64,000 nucleotides of DNA. Source: SZUA-365 sp964635845. Its GTDB lineage: Bacteria; Bacteroidota; Ignavibacteria; SZUA-365. The notes below the pieces were generated by a model. It did no database searches, was not told the DNA's origin, and was given only the letters and a program-made list of their open reading frames with translations. Made by a program: the position numbers and the translations under genes. Every line of letters starts with the position of its first letter. Positions within the stretch are counted from its first letter, which is position 1. The stretch is taken from the NCBI GenBank assembly GCA_964635845.1, contig CAZWNO010000009.1, positions 1 through 64,000 of the forward strand, in the 5' to 3' direction. Below are positions 26,256-36,080 of the stretch, one piece after another.

Positions 26256-27083
26256 TCAGTACTCGATTTCCACTGGCTCGCCGACGATCTCGTACCAGAA
26301 GAAGCCGATACCGTCGCCGGTGACATTGAAGGGCGGGTTCTTCTGCGGCGGATCGAAGGGGGAGTCGCCGCTGGTCCAGCTCCAGCGCGAATTGATGTAA
26401 TCCTCGTACGCCTTGTTTCGTACGGTGAGCGTGTACCGGATGCGCAGCTTGCTCCCGGAACCGTCGAACAGCCAGATCAAGAATCGCTCCTCGATCATCC
26501 CGTTCGGTCGGTTCGCGAGATTCGGGAGTGTGTACCGGCTCCACTCGCCCCAATATCCCATCCGGCTGTCGTACTTCTCGACGAGGCACTCGGTGAATAT
26601 ATCGCTCCCCGCGGCCGGGATGGTGTACGTGAGTGTGTATTCCTCGGAACCGGTCGGGGATTGCTCGACGTCGATGGTCGTGAAACGCGTGGCGGAGTCT
26701 TTCGTCCGGAGCGAGGCGCGAGCGGTTTTTCCGCCGTGCCGCACAGTGAGTGCGTAGCGTTCGTCTGCGCTCCGCGCTGTGACGGCGCCGTAGTTGAAAT
26801 CGAACCGAGAGGAACTCTCGTCTCTGGGCACGATGTAGGAAGCGCCGTCGTTCGCGACGCTCAGGTCCGCGTCGTTCACCATCGCCCGGGCGAAGTCGAA
26901 CGGTTCGCCCAGCGGCAGGGTGCGGTTGACGCGCGCGTGGGCGAACACCGAGTCGCGCTCGAGCCGGATGAAGGCTGTGACGACGAGTTTCTCCTGGTAC
27001 TCAGGCCAGTCGGGTCCCTCGACCGTACGCTCGCAGGCAGCGAGAATGAGGAGGGACGATATCGCGATGAGCAGTGTCTTCAT
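26256..27083 (-). CDS. DUF4249-family lipoprotein, partner of the TonB receptor
   Basis: A 275-residue lipoprotein with signal and lipobox LLILAAC (Cys 17) followed by 'ERTVEGPDWPEYQEKLVVTAFI' and ending with the DUF4249-like segment 'NPPFNVTGDGIGFFWYEIVGEPVEIEY'. DUF4249 genes usually follow a carboxypeptidase-regulatory-domain TonB receptor, exactly as here: its ATG begins one base after the receptor stop (TGACATG). It is probably the surface-exposed or periplasmic partner of that receptor. The transported ligand is unknown. Confidence 0.8.
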   Translation of the reverse strand: MKTLLIAISSLLILAACERTVEGPDWPEYQEKLVVTAFIRLERDSVFAHARVNRTLPLGEPFDFARAMVNDADLSVANDGASYIVPRDESSSRFDFNYGAVTARSADERYALTVRHGGKTARASLRTKDSATRFTTIDVEQSPTGSEEYTLTYTIPAAGSDIFTECLVEKYDSRMGYWGEWSRYTLPNLANRPNGMIEERFLIWLFDGSGSKLRIRYTLTVRNKAYEDYINSRWSWTSGDSPFDPPQKNPPFNVTGDGIGFFWYEIVGEPVEIEY

Positions 27084-27084
27084 G

Positions 27085-29364
27085 TCAGAACTCGAAGCTG
27101 AGACCGAAGGTGGGAAGAAGCGGGAAGAGAGTGAGCTGCTTCAGCTCCCACGTATCGTCGGAATAGTTGTAATCGAGATACCGGGAGAAAGGATTCATGC
27201 GGCTGTACGTGTTGTACACGTTGATGCTCGCCTTCCAGTCCCAATCGAACCATCGGAACGCATAACTGAAATTCAGATCCAGCCGGTGATACGAGGGCAT
27301 GCGGTAACCGTTGCGCTCGCTGTACAGTAGCTTAACCCAATCGTTGAGCCCGAACGAATACTGCGAAACAGGGATGGTGAAGGCCTGTCCTGTGCCATAC
27401 ACCCAGACGGCGGTGAATTCCCATCGCTCGCCGAGCCGGTAATTCAGCACCAGCGACACGTCGTGCCGGCGGTCATAGCGCGGTGGAAAGGTTTTCCCGT
27501 AGTTAAGCTCGGGAAAGGTCCGGTCGGTCCACGCCAGCGTGTATCCCAGCCAGCCGGTGAAACTGCCCTTGCGTTTCTGCACGAACACTTCCACGCCGTA
27601 CCCCTTGCCGTTGCCGCGGGTGAGCTCGTTTTCCAGCGGCGCGAAAATCGAGAAGTACGCGTTGTCGCGGAATTCGAGCAGGTTGTTCATCGTCTTGTAA
27701 TAGCCCTCGACTGAAACGCTGTACATGCCCTCGTCGAAATCGCGGCTGGCGCCGAGCACATACTGCAGGGAGTAGGAGGGCGACAGGCTGCCGGTCGAAG
27801 GGAACCACATGTCCGTAGGAAGAGCGAGATCGTTCCGTGAGACGAGATGGAGGAACTGGTTCGCGCCGATGAACGCGGCCTTGAGCGTGATCTCGTTGTC
27901 GAGCGTGTAGAACGCGGCGAGACGCGGTTCGAGCCGGAAATACGGCCCGCGGTCGAAGTAGAAGGCGCGTCCGCCGAGCTGCGCAGTGAAGCGTTCGCTG
28001 ACCTTCCATTCGTCCTGGAGAAAGAGCGAGACATCCGTTCCCCTGTGCGTCGGCAGGAAGGGATCGAAATCGAAGAACTCCTCCTCTTCAGACGAGGCCT
28101 CGGAAGTGAAGGTGTGCAGCGTCATTTCCATGCCGGCCTTGAAGCTGTGCTCGGCGCTGTGGAAGTACTCGGCCTCGGCGCGGAGGGAGTAGTCGAGAAT
28201 GCCCGACACGGTCTTGAACCGCGTGTTGTCCCATTCCTCGATCTCGGAACTGAAGCGGTAGTCGCTCACGACCGCGGAAACATTGGTGAAAAGTCTGCTC
28301 CCGAAAATGTGCGTCCAGCGCAGGTTGCCCGCGCTGTTTCCCCAGCTGATGCTGAAGTCGTCGGAGTCGGTCTCTCCCGGCTCGCCCATCACGTCGCGGC
28401 CGAAGAAGCCGGAAAAGAACAGGCGGTCGTTTTCACCGAGACGGATATTGCTCTTGGCGACGAGGTCGTAGAAATAATAGTTCAGCGCGGCCTCGTCGGT
28501 CATCAGGTCCACCAGCCAGTCGAGGTACACGCGGCGCCCCGAGATCATGAAGGTGACGTCCTCGTTGATGGGACCGTCGATGGTCAGGCGCGAATCGATC
28601 ATGCTGATGCCGCCCGCACCGTGGAACTTGTCCTGCGCGCCTTCGCGCATCGTCACGTCGACGACGGAGGAGAGGCGTCCGCCGTACTCCGCCGGCATGG
28701 CGCCCTTGATCAGCGTGACGTTGTTGATCGCATCGGCATTGAAGGTCGAGAGAAAGCCGCCGAGATGGGAGGGATTGTAGAGCACCATGCGGTCGAGGAG
28801 GACGAGATTCTGATCGGGACTGCCGCCGCGGATGTACAATCCGCTCGAAAGTTCCGACGCCTCCTGCACGCCCGGCAGCAGCTGCAGCGCGCGGAAGAGA
28901 TCGACCTCGCCGCCCAGCGAGGGCAGGCGAAGGATCTGTTCGATGGGAACGTCGACCGCGCTGATCCGTCTCGACTCGCCTTGCCGCTCGGCCTCGACGC
29001 TGACCTCGCCCAGCTCGATCACGGATTCCCGCAGATCGATGCGCAGGCGCAGTTCGTCGCTGTTGCTGATGGCCAGCGGTCGCGTCTCGGTCTGGTAGCC
29101 GACAGCGGATATTCGGAGGGAATATTCTCCCGGCGCGAGTCCCGCGATGGCGAAGTATCCGTAGCGATTCGTCGCCGCACCCTTGCCCGTGCCGACGAGC
29201 AGGACATTCGCGCCGATCACGGCTTCTCCCGTGCCTGCTTCCTGCACCGTGCCGGAGATCACGGCCTGGGCGTACGTGACCGCAGGAAGCAGGAGGCTGG
29301 AAGCAGGAAGAAGGAGCAGGAAAAGTAACAGTCGATCCGTGATAATCCGTTGCATCCAATTCAT
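27085..29364 (-). CDS. TonB-dependent receptor with carboxypeptidase-regulatory domain
   Basis: A 759-residue outer-membrane receptor: signal peptide (about 1-33), carboxypeptidase-regulatory-like beta-sandwich (about 35-115, ISGTVQEAGTGEAVIGANVLLVGT...GYFAIAGLAPGEYSLRI), plug domain (about 120-240, with 'LQLLPGVQ' and 'SGLYIRGGSPDQNLVLLDRMVLYNP'), then a barrel ending LSFEF. A Gly/Ala-rich purine site AGGGGGAA precedes ATG 29364. It is paired with the DUF4249 lipoprotein. The first 12 codons overlap a degenerate copy of the ATCCGTG repeat described in the findings. Confidence 0.93.
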   Translation of the reverse strand: MNWMQRIITDRLLLFLLLLPASSLLLPAVTYAQAVISGTVQEAGTGEAVIGANVLLVGTGKGAATNRYGYFAIAGLAPGEYSLRISAVGYQTETRPLAISNSDELRLRIDLRESVIELGEVSVEAERQGESRRISAVDVPIEQILRLPSLGGEVDLFRALQLLPGVQEASELSSGLYIRGGSPDQNLVLLDRMVLYNPSHLGGFLSTFNADAINNVTLIKGAMPAEYGGRLSSVVDVTMREGAQDKFHGAGGISMIDSRLTIDGPINEDVTFMISGRRVYLDWLVDLMTDEAALNYYFYDLVAKSNIRLGENDRLFFSGFFGRDVMGEPGETDSDDFSISWGNSAGNLRWTHIFGSRLFTNVSAVVSDYRFSSEIEEWDNTRFKTVSGILDYSLRAEAEYFHSAEHSFKAGMEMTLHTFTSEASSEEEEFFDFDPFLPTHRGTDVSLFLQDEWKVSERFTAQLGGRAFYFDRGPYFRLEPRLAAFYTLDNEITLKAAFIGANQFLHLVSRNDLALPTDMWFPSTGSLSPSYSLQYVLGASRDFDEGMYSVSVEGYYKTMNNLLEFRDNAYFSIFAPLENELTRGNGKGYGVEVFVQKRKGSFTGWLGYTLAWTDRTFPELNYGKTFPPRYDRRHDVSLVLNYRLGERWEFTAVWVYGTGQAFTIPVSQYSFGLNDWVKLLYSERNGYRMPSYHRLDLNFSYAFRWFDWDWKASINVYNTYSRMNPFSRYLDYNYSDDTWELKQLTLFPLLPTFGLSFEF

Positions 29365-29379
29365 CCGTGTTCCCCCTGG

Positions 29380-30837
29380 TCAGACGATGGTGAGGCGGTC
29401 GGCGTACTGTTTCAGCAGCCGCTGCTCGATATCGGGCGGAATGATGCAGCGGATGCGGATGTGATCCTCCTCGTAGTTTTCCCCGGTGATGCGCGCGACG
29501 CGGTGGAATTCGGCGCGCAGACCGAAATCAGGAGGACGGATCTCGAATTCCTTTTCGCGGTGCTGTTCTTCGGCCATGAGCAGGATCGCCGCCCGCAGTT
29601 CGCCGATGTTCATTCCCCGCGACGCGGAGATGAAGACCGAGTACGGGTACTCGTTCTTGAGTCCCGCCATCGTACCGGGATTCTCGACACTGTCTATCTT
29701 GTTGAAGACCATGATCGTCGGCTTTCCCTCGGCATGCAGTTCCTTGAGCGTGTCGCGAACGACCTCGATCTGCTCCTTGAAATACGGATGCGCAATATCC
29801 ACCACATGAAGGATGATGTCGGCTTCGACGACTTCGTCGAGCGTGCTCTTGAAAGAGGCGATCAGGCGCGTCGGGAGCTTGCGGATGAAGCCGACGGTGT
29901 CGGAGACAAGCAGCGCGCGTCCCTCGATTTCGACCGAGCGCACGGTCGAGTCGAGCGTGGCGAAGAGCATGTCCTCAACCAGCACGTCCGATCCGGTGAG
30001 CATGTTGAGCAGGGTGGATTTCCCGACGTTTGTGTAGCCGACGAGCGACACGCGCGTGATGTCCTTGCGTCCCTTGCGCTGCGTGGCCCTCTGCCGGTCG
30101 ATGCGGTCGAGTTTCTCCTTCAGATGCGCGATGCGGTCGCGCACGATGCGGCGATCCGTCTCGATCTGGGTTTCGCCCGGGCCCTTCGTGCCGATGCCGC
30201 CGTACTGCTTCGACAGGTGCGTCCACAGGCGCGTGAGCCGCGGCAGCATGTACTGCAGCTGCGCGAGTTCCACCTGTGTTTTCGCGGCGTTGGAACGCGC
30301 GTGCATGGCGAAGATGTCGAGAATCAATGCCGTGCGATCGAGCACCTTTCGGTTGAGCGAGCGCTCGAGATTGCGCTGCTGCACGGGTGAAAGATCGTCG
30401 TCGAAAATCACCGTCTGCACGTCGAGATCCTCGCAGCGCTGGGCGAGATACTCCGCCTTGCCTTTGCCTATGAAAGTCGTCACGCTGATCGACGAGCGGT
30501 TCTGGAAGATCTTCTCCACCACATCCGCTCCCGCGGTTTCAGTCAAGAGCTCCAGTTCGTCGAGATGCTCGTCGGTCTCATAGCGCAGCTGCGAAGGGGG
30601 ACGCGTCACGCCCACGAGAATCACGCGTTCGGTTTTCCGCGCGGTATCGAACACCCGTTCGGACGGCTTGACGTATTTTTTCCCTTCCGCCTCGCCATCT
30701 CCGGATTCGACAGGTTCCTCGCGGTAGGGTGCGAAATCACGAAAGCCGTCGTCGTACTCCTCGCCGGATGGGGGGAATTCGTCGGGATCGGAGAGATCCT
30801 CGTCCTCTGCGTCGTATCTGTCGGGTACCCTGGTCAT
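29380..30837 (-). CDS. hflX: Ribosome-associated GTPase HflX
   Basis: HflX splits stalled or hibernating 70S ribosomes after stress. The 485-residue protein has the HflX nucleotide-binding N-terminal domain ('YLAQRCEDLDVQTVIFDDDLSPVQQRNLE'), the coiled linker with 'GGIGTKGPGETQIETDRR', and a G domain with G1 GYTNVGKST, G3 DTVGF and G4 NKID. The first about 70 residues are acidic and not conserved. ATG 30837 overlaps the stop of the upstream VWA gene (ATGA), which marks it as the true start over a longer frame. Confidence 0.95.
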   Translation of the reverse strand: MTRVPDRYDAEDEDLSDPDEFPPSGEEYDDGFRDFAPYREEPVESGDGEAEGKKYVKPSERVFDTARKTERVILVGVTRPPSQLRYETDEHLDELELLTETAGADVVEKIFQNRSSISVTTFIGKGKAEYLAQRCEDLDVQTVIFDDDLSPVQQRNLERSLNRKVLDRTALILDIFAMHARSNAAKTQVELAQLQYMLPRLTRLWTHLSKQYGGIGTKGPGETQIETDRRIVRDRIAHLKEKLDRIDRQRATQRKGRKDITRVSLVGYTNVGKSTLLNMLTGSDVLVEDMLFATLDSTVRSVEIEGRALLVSDTVGFIRKLPTRLIASFKSTLDEVVEADIILHVVDIAHPYFKEQIEVVRDTLKELHAEGKPTIMVFNKIDSVENPGTMAGLKNEYPYSVFISASRGMNIGELRAAILLMAEEQHREKEFEIRPPDFGLRAEFHRVARITGENYEEDHIRIRCIIPPDIEQRLLKQYADRLTIV

Positions 30838-32981
30838 TCGTCCTTCTTTTGTTCCTTCGGTGCTTCGGGACTCTTTCTCTCCCGCGAGATCAGCATTTCC
30901 AGGACCGCGCACAGGATCGCGAGCGCCAGCATGTATTTCCACAGCTCGACACCGAAGCGCAGCTGTGTGACGGCCTGCCGCACATTGGCCTCGTGATCGA
31001 GTTCGGAGATCTGTGTGATCCCGAGACGCGCGAAGAAATCCTTGCGCAACTGATCGTCTGCGCGCGCGAGATCGGACTCGACGGGATCGGTATTCACGGC
31101 GATCGCGCGCAGGACGTCCTTCCCGCCATTGAGTGTGTAGAGGCCGGGGGTGGCCGGGGATTCGATCGGAAAGACGAGTCCCGAGGGAAGCGTCTTCGGA
31201 ACGATGCGCGACATGGAGTCGTCCGGCCCGCGCAATTCGTACAGATGGTCGCCGGTGCCCGTGTTCGCGATGGTCAGCTCGGTGTTCGCTCCCACCGTGA
31301 GTTCGACGGCGTTGTCCTCCCGCGCGGCGAGGTAGAACATCGCGCGATTCAGTAACGGGAGAAAAAGACCCTTGAAGGGGAAATCCGACCAGCGCAGATC
31401 CGGCGAAACCGCGAACGCGAGCACGCGTCCTTTCTCCACGCGCGCATCGAGCAGGAAGGCGTCGCCCGCACGCGTCGTGATCACCTGACGGGCGTTCTCG
31501 TCACCACGAAGGCGCACGCTGGCATAGAGGCGCGGGGACTCGACCTCGGGCTGCTTTCCTTCAGGCAGGTTTTCGAACATTCCGGCGAACAGCGGATGAT
31601 CGAAATCGACTGCGCCGAAGCTGATGAAGGATGCATTGTTCGTGAGCGACCCGGTCATGCCGGATGCGGCGGCGAGTCCGAGCCGCGGAAGCAGGGTCTT
31701 CGACCAGGCGTCCACGCTGCCGCTCGCGTCTGGAAACAGCATGACGCTGCCGCCGCCGCGCACCCAGGCGGCGAGGCGCTGCATGAACGCGTCGGACAGC
31801 GACTGCGCGCCGAGCAGCACGACGACATCGTAGCGCGAGAGATTGGCCGAGAGAAGTTGTCCGCTGCCCAGGGCGTCAACGGCGAAACTCTTCACGGTTT
31901 CGGGATCGGCGGCCGCGGGATTGAGCGCGAGGCCGATGAGCCGGGCGTCCTGTCCCCCCGCCGGACCCAGCAGCACGTTCAGCGTCTGCGGGATATGGAA
32001 ACCGAAGTAGCGGCGGTTGTCCTCGGGCAGCGCGTCGTCCTCGAGTTCGACAAAACCCGGAACCCAGCCGGACTGTTTCGGAAGCACGGTGAACTCCACT
32101 TCCTGGCTGCCTCCGGCGGGCACGTCGACGGTTTTCTGCGCGACACGCTCGCCTCCGAGGAACACCGACACGATCGCATTCGACAGCGGTGACTCGGACG
32201 CGTTGCGCACCGTCGCGGCAACATCCACCGGCTTCCCGCTCTCGAACACGCTGTTCCGCACCTCGACGGTGCTGATGGACGAGTTACCTTCATCACTGTC
32301 GCCGACGGGAAGCATGAAGAGCTTCACGTTCGCATCGAAGAGTTGTTGCGGTACATTCCCATCGTCGAACGCGAATTGCGTGCGCTGTCGATCGGTGATG
32401 AAATAGACTTCCTTGTTGAAATTGCTGCTGGAGGAGAGCAGCGCGCTGGCAGCGGTGAGCGCCTGCCGGTAGTCGCCGTGCGCGTACGAGACACCGACTC
32501 CGTCGATCTCGTTGCGAACGGCATTCAGCGCCGCGGTGAGTTCGTTGGATTTCGCGGGAGCGGTGGTGAGAACCAGCGCCGCGTCGTCGCCCGCCTGCAG
32601 AAGGTTCAGGAGTTCAGCCGCCTTTGTCCGCGCCTGCTTCAGCAGCTGTCCGTGCTCGTCCGACATCAGCATGCTGAAGGAATTGTCGAGCACGATGACC
32701 ACGGAACTCTTCGCCGCGGTACCGGGCAGGAAGCCGAAGCCGCTGCGGAGGGCGGGGCGCGTGAACGCCAGGACAACGAAAATGATGATCAGCGTGCGCA
32801 GCGCCAGCAGCAGCCACTGCTTCAGCTTGAGTTTCCGAATCCTGCTTCGCTGCAGTTCCTTGAGGAAGGTCAGCGTGCTGAAATCGATCACACGCGTCTT
32901 GCGGAGGTTCAGCAGATGCAGGATAATGGGAATCGCAGCCGCGGCAAGCGCGATGAGATACAGCGGATTGAGAAAGGTCAT
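30834..32981 (-). CDS. BatA-type VWA membrane protein
   Basis: A 715-residue inner-membrane protein. Residues 1-75 form the BatA/Aerotolerance N-terminal double-membrane domain (MTFLNPLYLIALAAAAIPIILHLLNLRKTR...ALRTLIIIFVVLAFTRPAL). A VWA domain follows (about 92-260) with MIDAS-like DNSFSM, then an Ig-like segment, a glutamine-amidotransferase-like fold (about 330-520, 'YDVVVLLGAQSLSDAFMQRLAAWVRGGGSVMLF') and a C-terminal membrane helix (LALAILCAVLEML). ATG 32981 starts the BatA domain; an upstream TTG (33002) is possible. The stop overlaps hflX by 4 bp. Confidence 0.88.
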   Translation of the reverse strand: MTFLNPLYLIALAAAAIPIILHLLNLRKTRVIDFSTLTFLKELQRSRIRKLKLKQWLLLALRTLIIIFVVLAFTRPALRSGFGFLPGTAAKSSVVIVLDNSFSMLMSDEHGQLLKQARTKAAELLNLLQAGDDAALVLTTAPAKSNELTAALNAVRNEIDGVGVSYAHGDYRQALTAASALLSSSSNFNKEVYFITDRQRTQFAFDDGNVPQQLFDANVKLFMLPVGDSDEGNSSISTVEVRNSVFESGKPVDVAATVRNASESPLSNAIVSVFLGGERVAQKTVDVPAGGSQEVEFTVLPKQSGWVPGFVELEDDALPEDNRRYFGFHIPQTLNVLLGPAGGQDARLIGLALNPAAADPETVKSFAVDALGSGQLLSANLSRYDVVVLLGAQSLSDAFMQRLAAWVRGGGSVMLFPDASGSVDAWSKTLLPRLGLAAASGMTGSLTNNASFISFGAVDFDHPLFAGMFENLPEGKQPEVESPRLYASVRLRGDENARQVITTRAGDAFLLDARVEKGRVLAFAVSPDLRWSDFPFKGLFLPLLNRAMFYLAAREDNAVELTVGANTELTIANTGTGDHLYELRGPDDSMSRIVPKTLPSGLVFPIESPATPGLYTLNGGKDVLRAIAVNTDPVESDLARADDQLRKDFFARLGITQISELDHEANVRQAVTQLRFGVELWKYMLALAILCAVLEMLISRERKSPEAPKEQKKDE

Positions 32982-33087
32982 AGGCGGGGAGCCGGTCTCC
33001 AACGGTAAGAAGCATCGTAATCAATCAATTTATCGGGAGGGGCGGTGGGAAACAAGGAAGAAGGGGAGTACCGGGAGGAGGAAGAAT

Positions 33088-33116
33088 AACCACGGATTAC
33101 ACGGATTTCACAGATT
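33088..33116 (-). repeat. Three-unit (AATCYGTGN) repeat, copy B
   Basis: On the minus strand this reads AATCTGTGA, AATCCGTGT, AATCCGTGG and TT: three 9-bp units. It lies in the gap between the BatA-type gene and the GH20-like gene and closely matches the copy at 61874-61902. It is non-coding. Confidence 0.85.
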
Positions 33117-33188
33117 GATTTTTTTATGGATTTTGTCGGACGAGTTGCTCATGTTCTCCGTTACGAGAGAGAAGCGTCGAGGTGGCCT

Positions 33189-35942
33189 ATGCGGTGGTTG
33201 ATGCTGTGTGTATTCATGCTGTGTCTGAACGTTGGACAGGCACTGGCGCAGACGGATTTTTCACTTCTGCAGCCGCAGCCACGGCAGGCGTACTATCGGT
33301 TCTCCAGCGCGGTGTACGAGCCGAACCCGGGACAGCACATTTTCCTCGATCCCGCGCAGCCGATGTACGGCGCGGCGGCGGTGATCAATGCGTTTTTGCG
33401 GGAGAAGGGGATTGACACGCTCGCTGTGAAGCTCTATGAGGAAGCGGATTCGATGGAGACCGGAATCGTGCTCGGCGTGCGATCCGCGGTGGTCAACCGC
33501 ATGCTGGCGCGATTCGATGATCAATTTGTGCAGGTGACGACCGATTTTCCGGGTTCGGAAGGATATGTCCTGGACGCCATCCCCTGGCGCGTTCTGATCA
33601 GCGGATCGGATGAGGCCGGCCTGTACTACGGAGTGGATACGTTTCTCAAACTGCTCTATCCCACGCAACAGTGGTGGGGACTCGAGGCCTGCCGCATCAT
33701 CGACAAACCGGAGTTCCCGGTCCGCTGGTTCTACCATTCCACGAACATCCTCGTGGGAGACAACGTCACCGCGGCGAAAGCGCTCTGGGACCGCGCCGCC
33801 GCTGTCAGGCTCAACGGCGTGCATCTGAACGATTCGAAATTCTCGCGTCCCACTACCCTGCCGCAACGCTATCTCGACTCCCTCGCCGCGCTGCGCGACT
33901 ACGCGCGCGACCGGCGGCTGGAAATCATCCCGGGCGTCATGCCCATCGGGTATTCGAACAGCCTGCTTTTCCACAATCCGAACCTGGCATCGGGACTGCC
34001 CGTCCGGCAGCAGAAATTCGTGATCGAGGCGGATACCGCGCGCCTGGTTCCCACGGTCGACGTCACTCTCCCGAACGGTGGCTTCGAGCAGCACAACGGC
34101 AATAATTTCCCGGGCTTCCGCTTCATCGATTCGCCCGGACAGCTGAGCTTCGCCGACACACAGATCAGGCACTCCGGCGCGGCGAGTGTGCGATTCGAAA
34201 ATTTCGCGCAATACTCCCCGCAGTATGGCAATGGACGCGTGTCGTACTGGACGCGCGTGCGGCCGTTCACCGAGTACCATGTAAGCGCCTGGGTGAGGAC
34301 GGAGAGCCTGCAGCCGGCGTCGTCGGCGAACATTTCCGTGCTGAGCAACGCGGACTACAACCTCGCATTCAACGATCTTTCCATTCCCGCGACGACGGAA
34401 TGGAGAAAAATCGATTTCACCTTCAATTCGCTCGAGGCCGATACCGTCGGCATCTACTGGGGCGTCTGGGGCGCGAAATCCGGCCGCATCTGGTGGGACG
34501 ACCTGATCCTCGAAGAAACGGCTTTCGTCAATCTCATCCGCCGCGATGGGGCGCCGCTCACGCTGGCGCCGCCGCTCCTCACGATCGTCTACACCGAGGG
34601 ACGCGACTTCGACACGCTGCGCGACGCGCGCATGGGCATGCTCTCCTACGCGGGCAACTACGACATGTGGCACACGCCGCCGACGCTGCGGGCACGCGCG
34701 GGCGGCATGCTGAAGAACGGCGACACCGTCTTCGCCTCCTACTGCCATGCGGTCCTCATCCACGGCGACCAGGTGACATGCACGATGTCGGATCCGGAGG
34801 TGTACGATATCCTCGACCGGGAATTCCGCGTGCTCGACAGCGTGCTGCAGGCAAGGACCTGGTTCATGCAGCACGATGAAATCCGCACGATGAACTGGGA
34901 TGCCGGTGACGAGGTGCGCGCGCTTTCTCCCGCCGCGATCCTTGCGGACAACGTCGCCCGCTGCCGCGCGATCATCGAGAAGTATCGTCCCGGCGCCGAT
35001 GTCTGGGTGTGGACCGACATGTTCGATGAATATCACAACGCGGTGAAGGGTCCGTATTACCTGGTCCGCGGCGACCTGCGGGGCAGCGCGGACCTCATCG
35101 CGAAGGATCTCGGCATGGTCAACTGGAACGGCCGCGACGGGATCGTGCAGAACAGTCTCGGGTTCTTCGCCGCCCGCGGCTTCCGGCAGATCTCCGCGCC
35201 GTATTACGACAATGACGAACAGAATATCCGGCGTTGGAAGGAGTGGACGCGCGACACCCCGGATTTCCGCGGGATGATGTACACGACATGGGCGCAGCAG
35301 TACGATCATCTCGAACCCTTCGGCGAGTACGCGTGGAACCACGCGCCGTACATCTATCACACGCCGCCTTACGCAATCCGGGCGGGCGAGGAGATGAATT
35401 TCATCGTCATCATCCGCGGCGACGCATGGGATCCGGATTGGGCGCTGCTCGACGCCAGGATTCATTTCCGCACGCGGCCGGGAGAAGCATTCACCGAGCA
35501 CGCATTCACGGTCGAAACGGGACAGTACACGGATGTGCCGGTGCCGATACCTGCCGGCGCGACCTGGCTGCAGTGGTATGTAACGGCACGCGACAATCGC
35601 GGCTGGACCACGCGCATTCCCTTCGCGGACACGCTGTACTACGAACTCGGCGATGTCGCCACGGCGGTCGGCGATCCGCCGGCGCCGTCCTCCGCGGTGC
35701 TCGAATTCTTTCCACAGCCCGCAACTTCCAGCGCGCCGCTGCAGCTGCGGTGGCACATTCCCGGCACCAGCGATGCCGTGCTGCGGATCTGCGATCTTCT
35801 CGGGCGCGAGGTGTATGCGCAGACATTGCGCGCATCCACAACCGGACTCAGCACATCCATCGTGCGCTTCCCGCCGGGATTGCATGGGACCTTCGTCGCG
35901 AGGCTTGGAGACAGCGCGCGAAGGTTCGTGATCATCCGGTGA
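33189..35942 (+). CDS. GH20-like secreted glycoside hydrolase with inserted carbohydrate-binding-like module and C-terminal sorting domain
   Basis: A 917-residue secreted protein. After a signal peptide (1-21, ending GQALAQ) comes a GH20 domain-2-like region (about 25-160, containing 'GSDEAGLYYGVDTFLKLL'), a barrel start ('FPVRWFYHSTN', 'AAAVRLNGVHLNDSKFS'), a beta-sandwich module (about 305-450, 'PNGGFEQHNGNNFPGFR' through 'GRIWWDDLIL') that appears inserted, more of the barrel with an Asp-Glu pair H562-D563-E564 (HDEIRTMNWD) like the GH20 acid pair, and a T9SS-like tail ('VLEFFPQPATSSAPLQLRW'). The substrate may be beta-N-acetylhexosaminides, by family inference. ATG 33189 is preceded by GAGGTGG. 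Confidence 0.72.
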   Translation: MRWLMLCVFMLCLNVGQALAQTDFSLLQPQPRQAYYRFSSAVYEPNPGQHIFLDPAQPMYGAAAVINAFLREKGIDTLAVKLYEEADSMETGIVLGVRSAVVNRMLARFDDQFVQVTTDFPGSEGYVLDAIPWRVLISGSDEAGLYYGVDTFLKLLYPTQQWWGLEACRIIDKPEFPVRWFYHSTNILVGDNVTAAKALWDRAAAVRLNGVHLNDSKFSRPTTLPQRYLDSLAALRDYARDRRLEIIPGVMPIGYSNSLLFHNPNLASGLPVRQQKFVIEADTARLVPTVDVTLPNGGFEQHNGNNFPGFRFIDSPGQLSFADTQIRHSGAASVRFENFAQYSPQYGNGRVSYWTRVRPFTEYHVSAWVRTESLQPASSANISVLSNADYNLAFNDLSIPATTEWRKIDFTFNSLEADTVGIYWGVWGAKSGRIWWDDLILEETAFVNLIRRDGAPLTLAPPLLTIVYTEGRDFDTLRDARMGMLSYAGNYDMWHTPPTLRARAGGMLKNGDTVFASYCHAVLIHGDQVTCTMSDPEVYDILDREFRVLDSVLQARTWFMQHDEIRTMNWDAGDEVRALSPAAILADNVARCRAIIEKYRPGADVWVWTDMFDEYHNAVKGPYYLVRGDLRGSADLIAKDLGMVNWNGRDGIVQNSLGFFAARGFRQISAPYYDNDEQNIRRWKEWTRDTPDFRGMMYTTWAQQYDHLEPFGEYAWNHAPYIYHTPPYAIRAGEEMNFIVIIRGDAWDPDWALLDARIHFRTRPGEAFTEHAFTVETGQYTDVPVPIPAGATWLQWYVTARDNRGWTTRIPFADTLYYELGDVATAVGDPPAPSSAVLEFFPQPATSSAPLQLRWHIPGTSDAVLRICDLLGREVYAQTLRASTTGLSTSIVRFPPGLHGTFVARLGDSARRFVIIR

Positions 35943-36080
35943 GACGGGAATCGAGCACCGGCGGCCATCGCTCGCCGACGTCACGGACCGGATTTCACTC
36001 TTGTTGCTCTGTTTTTCCCTTTATTCTTTCGCGGGAATCGTGTAACATGCATGTCGTATTCATCCCGATCAGAGGTTGAT

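Noticed and set aside
27847..29328. Long + strand open frame opposite the TonB receptor
   Set aside because: The translation is low-complexity, rich in Glu/Arg/His/Val, with no domain; the minus strand clearly codes for a receptor.
33261..35984. Long antisense open frame (about 900 codons) opposite the GH20-like gene
   Set aside because: It is a mirror of GC-rich codon bias; the product is Arg/His-rich without domains, and the + strand gene has signal peptide, family motifs and a ribosome-binding site.
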